Positions 6,972-13,306 of a stretch of DNA of 15,508 nucleotides are shown here, in pieces. The notes beneath the pieces were generated by a model, which saw only the letters and a program-made list of their open reading frames with translations, was not told the origin of the DNA and did not search any database. The position numbers and the translations under genes were made by a program. Each line of letters starts with the position of its first letter. The first letter of the stretch is position 1. The DNA comes from an uncultured Eubacteriales bacterium (GTDB lineage: Bacteria > Bacillota_A > Clostridia > Christensenellales > Aristaeellaceae), in the NCBI GenBank assembly GCA_902775835.1, contig CACYNZ010000041.1, forward strand, positions 1 through 15,508. The letters are read 5' to 3'.

Positions 6972-8636
6972 TTGCGCAGGGTATCTTTTCTCTTTTCGCT
7001 TCTGCTTTTCACGCTGTTCCTTTCTGCCGCTTCCGCCGCCTCCTGGGATATGTCTGAAGCCCAGGTCCGAAGCGGTGAAACCAGTCTGCTCGCCCTGTCC
7101 GCCGGCAGCGCGCCCACCGTATACCTGACGGACCTGAACGGCCGGGCCCTGGCCGCGCTGCCTGTGAACTTTGCCGACGGCCGCGGCACGGTGGAGCTTC
7201 CCGCTGATCTTGAGCCCGGAAGCTATCTCGTGTTCGCCGCCGAGTCCGGACAGAGCGCGGACCGCATGGCGCTGGAAGTTCTGCAGCCCGCGCCGGTCAT
7301 TCTCTTTGCCGACGCGCCGGCTGATTACACGGAGTTCTGGCATGTCACCGCCACGGTGAATCAGTCGGGCACGCTGATTCTCAGCGATGAATCACTCACT
7401 GAGCTCGGCCGCATGCGCGCCGAGCCGGATACGGACAACGCGCTGTATCCCGACTCGGTCCCCGGAGCCGGCACCTGGACACTGATCCTGCGCCTTATGG
7501 CGGATGACGGGAGCCTGTCGGATGCGTATCTTCTGGACCTGACCGTTCCGGAGCCCGAACCCCCGCACCGCGCCAGGGATGTGAACATCACCACCGCGGC
7601 CGCCCTGAGCGGACTGGACGCTGGGACTGGTATGAATTTCTGGAACCTGCCCATGGATATTTCCCGGGAAGAGGAAATCTGGGAAGTGCTGACCCAGCCC
7701 ATTACCGTGCTCAGCGGAAATGAGCGGCATCAGTACAAGGTGCGCCGGGAGCCGGACAGCGCCTGCACCGACTATACAGGCGAAGTCACCTGCGAAAGCC
7801 AGGGCGTCACCGTGCTCGAGCGCGGGGAAACCTGGTCGCGCATTGCCGCCTACTCCTCCTCCGTGGAAGGCAGCCGCGTGCGCGCATACGCCAAATTCTT
7901 TACCGGGTATGTGGAGACCGCGCTGCTCAAGGAAAAACCCGTGAGCCAGGAGTACGGCATCGTTATTGACAAGCTGCAGCAGCGGCTCTATGTCTTTTCC
8001 CAGGGCCATCTCCTGTCCACGCTGCTCTGCTCCACCGGATACGCCCGGAGCGACACGCCCTTCAACGAGACCCCGGCCGGCGAGTTCCTGGCCATTTCAC
8101 ACACCGGCGGTTTCTGGGCCGGAAGCCTGTACTGCGACATGGGCATACGCATCAATGACGGCATTCTCCTGCACGAAGTCCCCTGTACCATTGAGGAGAC
8201 GGAAGCCGGGGAAAAGATCCGGCATTATGAGAAATGCGAGTATTACCTCGGGGAAAAGGCGAGTCACGGATGCATCCGCATTCAGCGCGCCACCACGCCG
8301 GAAGGCGTGAACATGAAATGGCTCTGGGAGAATCTCCCGCGCTCCGGCGACCGGGCCAAGGTCATCATATGGGATGATACCGGACGCGTGCTCGAGCCCG
8401 CGTCGGACGACTATGTGCTGTACTACAATCCCAACAATGGACGCCAGTATCACTCCAGCGCATACTGCTCCATGGTCAACAGCCGCTTCCTGCCGCTCAC
8501 ACCTTTCACCTACGGCGAACTGGAATCGTCCGCCTACAAGAGCCTCAGCAGATGCCCGGGCTGCTCGCCGGAGCTGCGCATTTCGGAAGTGGAAACCGCA
8601 AACTCCAAGAACAACGGAAAAGCCTATTCCAGGTAA
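6972..8636 (+). CDS. Secreted L,D-transpeptidase (YkuD domain) with SH3-like region and Cys/His tail
   Basis: Makes 3-3 cross-links in, or anchors proteins to, peptidoglycan outside the membrane (554 residues). It begins at TTG 6972, seven bases after AAAGGAGG, and yields a clean signal peptide (RRVSFLFSLLLFTLFLSAASA). No ATG is suitably placed. Residues about 22-105 and 110-225 look like beta-sandwich modules, 252-320 is SH3-like, and the catalytic YkuD domain runs from about 325 to 465 with His401 (LLHEVP) and the nucleophile motif SHGCIRI (Cys434). The tail (about 480-554) opens with YYNPNNGRQYH and has His494, Cys499, Cys528 and Cys531, a likely metal site. It lies 43 bases after the hom terminator with no clear promoter of its own. 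Confidence 0.9.
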   Translation: MRRVSFLFSLLLFTLFLSAASAASWDMSEAQVRSGETSLLALSAGSAPTVYLTDLNGRALAALPVNFADGRGTVELPADLEPGSYLVFAAESGQSADRMALEVLQPAPVILFADAPADYTEFWHVTATVNQSGTLILSDESLTELGRMRAEPDTDNALYPDSVPGAGTWTLILRLMADDGSLSDAYLLDLTVPEPEPPHRARDVNITTAAALSGLDAGTGMNFWNLPMDISREEEIWEVLTQPITVLSGNERHQYKVRREPDSACTDYTGEVTCESQGVTVLERGETWSRIAAYSSSVEGSRVRAYAKFFTGYVETALLKEKPVSQEYGIVIDKLQQRLYVFSQGHLLSTLLCSTGYARSDTPFNETPAGEFLAISHTGGFWAGSLYCDMGIRINDGILLHEVPCTIEETEAGEKIRHYEKCEYYLGEKASHGCIRIQRATTPEGVNMKWLWENLPRSGDRAKVIIWDDTGRVLEPASDDYVLYYNPNNGRQYHSSAYCSMVNSRFLPLTPFTYGELESSAYKSLSRCPGCSPELRISEVETANSKNNGKAYSR

Positions 8637-8638
8637 AC

Positions 8639-8676
8639 AAAGAGGTTCCCGGCAGATCCTGCCGGGAACCTCTTTT
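8639..8676. terminator. Bidirectional terminator between the LDT and the FNT-family gene
   Basis: A perfect 17-bp stem (8639-8655 with 8659-8675), loop ATC, A-rich on the left and T-rich on the right. It serves two convergent genes. Confidence 0.92.
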
Positions 8677-8685
8677 CTGTGCCTG

Positions 8686-9267
8686 TTATTTGGTTTTCAT
8701 TTCCCGGGACAGATACCAGATGATCAGGGAGCCCAGGAAATTGCCCGCCACGCAGATGATGAGCGAAGTGTGCCAGGTCCGGGCCGCGCCCATGGTAATG
8801 ACATTGGCAATGCAGTGCTGGAACCCGCAGAAGATGAACAGCGGGATCCCGAACAGAATGCCCAGGGGCGTCTTTTTCCGGTACATGAGCACCGCCACAT
8901 ACATGACCACGCCGCAGAGCACGGACCGGATGAAGAAGGCAAGCGACATTTCCCAGCCCTGTGCCTTGAGCACCGCGGCTTCCGCCACTGCCGGATCCGC
9001 CAGTGAGAACACCAGCCCGATGACATATCCGGAAACCAGGTTCACCAGCAGAATCATGCCCAGTTCCGCCGGCGGAATCCGGTCCTCAAACAGGAATCCG
9101 CATTTGCCTGTAAACAGGTTCAGTCCCATATAGCACACGCCCAGCAGTCCCAGCGCGAAGATCACCGGTCCGATGGGATTTCCCATCTTCAGAAGCGCAT
9201 AGTCCCCCAGTCCAATGAGCAGAGATGCCGCAATGCTGCGGTTCACCAGCTGTGTCCACTTTCCCAA
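8686..9267 (-). CDS. Formate/nitrite transporter (FNT) family channel, short form
   Basis: Predicted channel for small monovalent anions such as formate or nitrite (or a relative of unknown substrate). It has 193 residues and about six hydrophobic segments, versus roughly 250-290 in classical FocA/NirC proteins. The second-half signature IFCGFQHCIANVITMG includes the conserved pore His (His151), and VFSLAD and AGNFLGSLIIWYL also fit; the first-half pseudo-repeat reads IFALGLLGVCYMGLNLFTGK. The start is a TTG at 9267, nine bases after AGGAGG (9277-9282); no in-frame ATG is available before residue 28. It is the last gene downstream of lacI-type regulator and may be its target. Substrate is uncertain. 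Confidence 0.75.
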   Translation of the reverse strand: MGKWTQLVNRSIAASLLIGLGDYALLKMGNPIGPVIFALGLLGVCYMGLNLFTGKCGFLFEDRIPPAELGMILLVNLVSGYVIGLVFSLADPAVAEAAVLKAQGWEMSLAFFIRSVLCGVVMYVAVLMYRKKTPLGILFGIPLFIFCGFQHCIANVITMGAARTWHTSLIICVAGNFLGSLIIWYLSREMKTK

Positions 9268-9314
9268 GTTCTTTCCCCTCCTGTTTCATCCGCCTGCCGG
9301 GCACCTGCAGCATT

Positions 9315-9324
9315 GTCTGCAGAC
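9315..9324. promoter_or_regulatory. Palindrome that could be a regulator operator upstream of the FNT gene
   Basis: GTCTGCAGAC is a perfect 10-bp palindrome lying between a possible promoter and the FNT start, next to a LacI-family gene. It is nested in a GCAC...GTGC inverted repeat (9301-9330). The operator role is a guess from position. Confidence 0.22.
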
Positions 9325-9342
9325 CTGTGCCGGGGCATGGGG

Positions 9343-9372
9343 ATTTTGCCTGAGCGCAGTGCAGTTAGTCAA
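9343..9372 (-). promoter_or_regulatory. Possible promoter for the FNT gene
   Basis: Minus strand TTGACT (9372-9367), 18 bases, CAAAAT (9348-9343). It would let the channel gene be expressed apart from lacI. The -10 match is modest. Confidence 0.3.
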
Positions 9373-9385
9373 GTGTACCTGCTTT

Positions 9386-10414
9386 TCATTTCCCGGCTTC
9401 CATTTTCCCGCAGCGCAGACCGGTTTCCCGGTTCACCACGGAATCGCGTTCCACAAACCAGCCGGAGACCAGGACCCTTACCGGGCCTTCCATGCCTTCC
9501 TTAATCCTCGTCTTCAGCCGTCGCACCGTCTCCTGGGCCATGCGCTGCTGATCCACGGCATAGGTGGAGAGCGGACGGCTCAGCGGACCGTAGACATAAT
9601 TGTCAAACCCCACAATCGAGACATCCTCCGGCACGCGCAGTCCCCGGTTTTCCAGCTGTGCCGCCAGCGCGCAGGCCACCATGTCATTATTGCACACAAA
9701 GGCGGTGGGCAGCCTGTCCGGCAGCGCAAAGGCTTCCAAGTAGCGCCCGTCCTCGCCGGCGTCCGGGATCAGCCATTCCTTGTGCACTTCCAGGTCCGAG
9801 GAAAGCATGGCGCGCATGAACCCGGTAAACCGCTCCGTAACGCTTGTGGTCCGGGTTATGGTGCCCAGAAACCCGATTTCCCGGTGGCCCTGCTCAATGA
9901 GATAGCGCGTGGTCTGCGTAGCACCCCCGATGCCGTCACTGAGCACCGCGTCCACGTCCACGCCGTCCACCGCAAAATCCATGAGCACCGTGGGCAGTCC
10001 CGTATTGAGCACAGCGGACACATAGTCGTCCGAAAACTGACCCACCAGAATAATCCCGGACACCTTCTGGATCGTCATGGACACCGGCGGCATCTGTGAC
10101 TGTTCATCCTGGTCCGAGACAATCTCCAGCACGCCCAGCATCCCGCTTTCCGAGATCTCCTTCAGCAGTTCACGGTACATGGAGGAATAGAACGAAGGCG
10201 CGCTGAAATACCGGTCCGCAATGAGAATGCCCACAATCCGGCTCCCTGTCTCAGGCTCAGGCGCTCCGTAATGATACCCCATTCTGCGTGCCGTCTCCAC
10301 AATCTTTTCGCGCACGGCATCGCTGACGCCTTCCTTCCCGCTCAGGGCTTTTGAAATGGTCACGGTGCTCACCCCAAGGGCGGCTCCGATATCCCGCATG
10401 GTCACATGCTTCAC
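9386..10414 (-). CDS. LacI/GalR-family transcriptional regulator
   Basis: DNA-binding repressor or activator with a periplasmic-binding-protein-like sugar sensor (342 residues, normal length). The N-terminal helix-turn-helix is MRDIGAALGVSTVTISKALSG (residues 6-26), followed by the hinge helix region VREKIVETARRMGYHYG. The sensor domain shows the usual landmarks: VGILIADRYFS, GIILVGQFSDD, IGFLGTITRTTSVTERFTGFM, AFVCNNDMVACALA, DVSIVGFDNYVYG. The start is GTG at 10414, eight bases after GGGAGGG. The gene begins 21 bases after the stop of the transposase-like fragment, suggesting one transcript. No sugar gene is adjacent; the only candidate local target is the FNT gene or the unit itself. Confidence 0.93.
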   Translation of the reverse strand: MKHVTMRDIGAALGVSTVTISKALSGKEGVSDAVREKIVETARRMGYHYGAPEPETGSRIVGILIADRYFSAPSFYSSMYRELLKEISESGMLGVLEIVSDQDEQSQMPPVSMTIQKVSGIILVGQFSDDYVSAVLNTGLPTVLMDFAVDGVDVDAVLSDGIGGATQTTRYLIEQGHREIGFLGTITRTTSVTERFTGFMRAMLSSDLEVHKEWLIPDAGEDGRYLEAFALPDRLPTAFVCNNDMVACALAAQLENRGLRVPEDVSIVGFDNYVYGPLSRPLSTYAVDQQRMAQETVRRLKTRIKEGMEGPVRVLVSGWFVERDSVVNRETGLRCGKMEAGK

Positions 10415-10435
10415 GCGACTGTCCCTCCCGGTCGT

Positions 10436-10948
10436 TTATGTCTCAGATGCATGGTTCGTGCTCGGTTCCTTTTTTCCTTCGTCCGATGCTTCCTTCTTTC
10501 TCAGATGAATGAGCATAGGCTCCGTGACCGGGCGCGTGCGCACCGTCACGCCCTTCTGTGCCAGAATCGCCTTCAGCTCCCGGCTGAAGGCCTCCTGGAG
10601 CCCGTTGTCCACCATGATATGCCGGAATTTCAGGATAGTGGTGGCATCCGGCACCTGTTCGTTCACGAAATCAATCCCGGTAAACCTGCGCATGGCATAG
10701 CTGTCGCAGACCGCGTCCTCCACGCCGTCCCCGGAAAGATGAAACCAGAGCTGAAGCAGGTAAATGCGCAGCATTTTTTCCATTTCCCGGGGCTTGCGGC
10801 CCCGTTTGCCGGCGGGGTAATAGGGCTGCACCCGGCTGATCCAGTCCTGCCACGGGATCACCTGATTCATTTCCTCCAGGAACCTGTCCTTCTGGGTCAC
10901 TCGCTTCTGTCCGCTGCGTTCCACTTCGCTGAAAGACACCTGCTTCAT
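10436..10948 (-). pseudogene. Truncated IS5-type transposase (N-terminal DUF772-like domain only)
   Basis: The 170-residue frame matches the N-terminal part of IS5-group transposases: MKQVSFSEVERSGQKR, RFLEEMNQVIPWQDW (about 23-37), RGRKPREMEKMLRIYLLQLWFHLSGDGVEDAV and SYAMRRFTGI with PDATTILKFRHIM. Full-length relatives run past 300 residues and carry the DDE catalytic triad. Here the similarity stops near residue 135, and a hydrophilic, Lys/Glu/Ser-rich tail ends in a stop, so all catalytic residues are missing. No terminal inverted repeats or target duplication are obvious. Yet it has a good ribosome site (GGGGGTGA, 4 bases before ATG) and a promoter, and leads straight into lacI. It could be a dead remnant or a retained DNA-binding piece. 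Confidence 0.75.
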
Positions 10949-10987
10949 CGGCTCACCCCCTGTTCACTTCTTGTTCCGCTGAAATAC

Positions 10988-11016
10988 ATGATACCATGGA
11001 CCGGCCCGTCTGAAAA
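10988..11016 (-). promoter_or_regulatory. Promoter for the transposase-fragment / lacI unit
   Basis: Minus strand TTTTCA (11016-11011), 17 bases, TATCAT (10993-10988). The -10 has five of six consensus bases. It may be a promoter left by the insertion element. Confidence 0.5.
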
Positions 11017-11051
11017 GCCCAAAGCACATGCCATGGCCATTTTTTCCATGC

Positions 11052-11081
11052 AAAAAGCCGGGCCTCAGAGAAGCTCCGGCT
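11052..11081 (-). terminator. Terminator of the ECF S / NUDIX unit, overlapping the NUDIX stop
   Basis: On the minus strand, AGCCGG-(A)-GCTTC pairs with GAGGC-(C)CCGGCT (11081 to 11056), then TTTTT (11056-11052). The stem contains the last codons and stop of the NUDIX gene. Confidence 0.75.
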
Positions 11082-11520
11082 GTTCCGTCACAGAATCCAT
11101 GTTTCGGATATGCTCAAGCGCAGAAGCAAAGATCCTGCGTGTCGAGGGAAAACTCAGCAGTTCCATGGCATGCTCCGGCGGCACCAGGCGGATCTGCGCC
11201 ACTTCCGTTTCCTGACGGCAGTGCGCCTGTTCCCCGAAGGAGCCCAGGAAATAGACCACGCGCTTTGTCCGCTCCACCGTGCCGGTGCGCCCCAGTGGAT
11301 ACGCGTCCTCCTCCCGGAATTCAGGCATGAGGCGCACCTGCACCCCGGTCTCCTCCAGCACTTCCCGGAGCGCTGTCTGCGTTTCCGTCTCCCCCGCTTC
11401 CATGTGCCCCTTGGGGAATCCCCAGATGCCTTTCAGCGACTGGATCAGGAGAAACAGCAGCTGTCCGTTTCTGCGGGTATAGACAACCGCCCCGCAGGAT
11501 ACTTCCACCCTTTCGCGCAT
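11065..11520 (-). CDS. NUDIX hydrolase, diadenosine-polyphosphate/nucleotide type
   Basis: Cleaves a nucleoside diphosphate linked to another group, using Mg2+. The 151-residue protein carries a complete NUDIX box, G38-x5-E44-x7-R52 E53 V-x-E56 E57-x-G59, read as GHMEAGETETQTALREVLEETG. The flanking IWGFPKGH and SCGAVVY are typical of the Ap4A pyrophosphatase-like subgroup, so removal of Ap4A or another signalling or damaged nucleotide is plausible. The ATG follows GGGAGG (11527-11532). It is second in a unit behind an ECF S component, separated by 47 bases, and the terminator overlaps its stop. Exact substrate cannot be read from the sequence. Confidence 0.88.
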   Translation of the reverse strand: MRERVEVSCGAVVYTRRNGQLLFLLIQSLKGIWGFPKGHMEAGETETQTALREVLEETGVQVRLMPEFREEDAYPLGRTGTVERTKRVVYFLGSFGEQAHCRQETEVAQIRLVPPEHAMELLSFPSTRRIFASALEHIRNMDSVTEQPELL

Positions 11521-11567
11521 GCCAGGCCTCCCTTTTCCTTCTTCCCGTTTCCCCGTTCAGGCGGAGA

Positions 11568-12173
11568 TCAGAAATAGAAGAAGGCGTTCATCTTTTTCAG
11601 TGTAGTGCGGACCGCCATGTAAAGGTTGACCACCACCAGAAGCGAAACCACGGAATTGATGGCAGCCACACCGATATTGATGGCAAAGGAAACCTCTGCC
11701 GCCGGCTTTCCCAGGATCAGGATCTTATAGAAGTACCGGATCACCGGATCGCATACGGCATTGAACACAAGCCCGGCCGCCGATGCCAGGGTCACCCATT
11801 TCAGCACCTTCTTCGTATCCTGCTCATGCGTGATCCTGCCGGCGCGGTGGGCAATCAGGCCCACGATCACGCCCATGGCCAGCTTGATCAGGAAGGTGAT
11901 CGGCGCCTGCACGATATAGATGGGATCCGCCAGGTCCGCAATGGTCATGCCCAGGGCCCCGCCCACGCTGCCATAGGCAGTGCCCAGCACCAGCGCGCCC
12001 AGCACGCAGAAGGCGTTTCCCAGATGGACCGTCACCTTGCCCGCGCCGGGCGTGGGAATCGGAATGGATAGAAACGTGAAAACGGCAAAGGTGATGGCGG
12101 CAAAGATGGCCGCATACACCATCAGCAGAAAGGACCGGTTCTGTCCGGGCTGCTGCTGCGAAGGAGAACCCAT
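11568..12173 (-). CDS. ECF transporter S component, substrate unknown
   Basis: Membrane-embedded vitamin-binding subunit of an ECF importer (201 residues). After a polar N-terminus (MGSPSQQQPGQNR) come about five to six hydrophobic segments, including LLMVYAAIFAAITFAVFTFL. The block VHLGNAFCVLGALVLGTAYGSVGGALG, then IADLADPIYIVQAPITFLIKLAMGVIVGLIAHR, is typical of the riboflavin-transporter-like S-component group, though members take several different substrates. The ATG at 12173 is chosen because an earlier in-frame ATG (12227) lies at the foot of a leader hairpin with no ribosome site; the site used, AGAGAGTGAGAG, is weak. It shares a transcript with the NUDIX gene. No biosynthesis gene nearby identifies the ligand. 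Confidence 0.82.
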   Translation of the reverse strand: MGSPSQQQPGQNRSFLLMVYAAIFAAITFAVFTFLSIPIPTPGAGKVTVHLGNAFCVLGALVLGTAYGSVGGALGMTIADLADPIYIVQAPITFLIKLAMGVIVGLIAHRAGRITHEQDTKKVLKWVTLASAAGLVFNAVCDPVIRYFYKILILGKPAAEVSFAINIGVAAINSVVSLLVVVNLYMAVRTTLKKMNAFFYF

Positions 12174-12247
12174 GTCTCTCACTCTCTTTTCTGAACTGTC
12201 ATCTGTCCCTCTGCACAGGAGGGACATGCCGGCCGCTCAGGCGGCCA
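12174..12247 (-). promoter_or_regulatory. Two-hairpin leader of the second ECF S component gene
   Basis: The predicted 74-base leader folds into GGCCGC-CTGA-GCGGCC (12246-12231) and GTCCCTC-7-GAGGGAC (12225-12205, eight pairs with the outer A-T), then a purine-rich stretch to the ATG. Only weak ribosome-site sequence is exposed, so the structure may matter for control. It matches no riboswitch I know, and it is short for one. Confidence 0.4.
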
Positions 12248-12253
12248 CCGTTT

Positions 12254-12282
12254 ATTGAACCCGGATTCCTGCGATCTGTCAA
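12254..12282 (-). promoter_or_regulatory. Promoter for the ECF S / NUDIX unit
   Basis: Minus strand TTGACA (12282-12277, perfect), 17 bases, TTCAAT (12259-12254). Confidence 0.6.
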
Positions 12283-12342
12283 GCGTCTGGAACCTTTCTC
12301 CTGTCTTCCTTTCGTTCTTTTCCCGTCCGGACAAGCGCACAC

Positions 12343-12371
12343 TGGCATAAAAAGCCCGTTCCGGTTATACT
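12343..12371 (+). promoter_or_regulatory. Weak candidate promoter for the macrodomain gene
   Basis: TGGCAT (12343-12348), 17 bases, TATACT (12366-12371). The -10 is good and the -35 poor, which would fit a low-level or activated gene. Confidence 0.3.
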
Positions 12372-12422
12372 TGGATATACCCGTGCAGGCGCACGCAGGA
12401 CAAAGATCAGGAAGTGACATCC

Positions 12423-13205
12423 ATGACCCATGAACAGCAGCGTATCTGGCTCATTGAGCATCTTCTGGACGAGGACAATGAATACCGGAATATCCGGATT
12501 CCTTCCGATGCGCAGAAACAGAAGGACCTTCTGCGCGCGCTCATGAATGTGCGGCCGCCGGCGCCGCTCAGCCCAGCATTTCTGGAAGTACAGGACAATT
12601 ATCTCCGGGAAGAGAACATGCGCGATCCCATCACGGATGTCCATGATCTCACGCCCTGTCCGCTGGACAGCCGTCTCTTTCTCTGGCAGGGGGACATCAC
12701 CACGCTCAGGGCGGACGCCATTGTCAACGCGGCCAACAGCGGTATGACCGGATGCTATCAGCCGCTCCACAGCTGCATTGACAATATCATCCATTCCAAA
12801 AGCGGGATCCAGCTGCGCCTGTGCTGCAGCGATATCATGCGCGCCCAGGGACATGAGGAGCCTGTCGGTCAGGCCAAGATCACCCCGGCCTATAACCTGC
12901 CCTGCAGGCATGTCATCCATACCGTGGGCCCCATGGTCCAGGGGCCGCTGACGCCGGAGCATACCCGTCAGCTCGCTTCCTGCTATACCTCCTGCCTGGA
13001 CCTGGCCGCGGAGCATCACCTGGAAAGCATAGCATTCTGCTGCATTTCCACCGGTGTCTTCATGTTTCCGAACCGGCAGGCCGCCGAGACCGCCGTGTCC
13101 ACTGTCCGCTCCTGGCTGGATGCATCCGGGAGCAGCATGCAGGTTGTCTTCAATGTGTTCAAGGACCAGGATCTGAGCATATACAGAGAGCTGCTCGGGC
13201 TCTGA
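12423..13205 (+). CDS. Zinc-type macrodomain protein ADP-ribosylhydrolase
   Basis: Removes ADP-ribose from modified proteins (260 residues). After an N-terminal helical region (about 1-80) the macrodomain begins at LFLWQGDITTLRADAIVNAA; the ADP-ribose motif VNAANS is at 101-106. The Zn-macro signature GCYQPLHSCIDNIIH follows, with Cys111, His116 and Cys118 as the expected zinc ligands next to the catalytic loop. Later come HVIHTVGPMV and the phosphate loop CISTGVFMFP (207-216). The ATG at 12423 has AGGAAG (12409-12414) eight bases upstream; a GTG at 12414 would overlap it. In streptococci and staphylococci relatives sit with a sirtuin, GcvH-L and lipoate ligase. None is here, so its modified target is unknown. 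Confidence 0.92.
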   Translation: MTHEQQRIWLIEHLLDEDNEYRNIRIPSDAQKQKDLLRALMNVRPPAPLSPAFLEVQDNYLREENMRDPITDVHDLTPCPLDSRLFLWQGDITTLRADAIVNAANSGMTGCYQPLHSCIDNIIHSKSGIQLRLCCSDIMRAQGHEEPVGQAKITPAYNLPCRHVIHTVGPMVQGPLTPEHTRQLASCYTSCLDLAAEHHLESIAFCCISTGVFMFPNRQAAETAVSTVRSWLDASGSSMQVVFNVFKDQDLSIYRELLGL

Positions 13206-13255
13206 TCTTCTCCGTACCCGCGTTTAGATGCGCATACATCCCCACAGACAGGATG

Positions 13256-13293
13256 AGGCCTGCAGCCCGGCATCACGCCGGACCGCAGGCCTT
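13256..13293. terminator. Intergenic hairpin between the macrodomain gene and the fusion gene
   Basis: AGGCCTGC (13256-13263) pairs with GCAGGCCT (13285-13292), enclosing CCGGC-atcac-GCCGG. It stands between two convergent genes. The following TTATTAT on the plus strand is a poor T-run, so it may be a terminator of moderate strength. Confidence 0.6.
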
Positions 13294-13306
13294 ATTATGT
13301 CAGAAA

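Noticed and set aside
5588..7189. Long open frame on the minus strand opposite hom (about 530 codons)
   Set aside because: It mirrors a clear homoserine dehydrogenase, has no family motif or ribosome site, and is rich in His/Gly/Gln as expected from antisense reading of GC-rich codons.
7392..8009. Minus-strand open frame opposite the L,D-transpeptidase
   Set aside because: No motif, composition typical of antisense; the sense strand has signal peptide and YkuD motif.
10430..11050. Intact insertion sequence around the transposase fragment
   Set aside because: No matching terminal inverted repeats or target duplication were found, and the DDE part is missing.
12279..13019. Minus-strand open frame opposite the macrodomain gene
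   Set aside because: It would overlap the divergent promoter region, while the sense frame has the complete zinc-macro signature.
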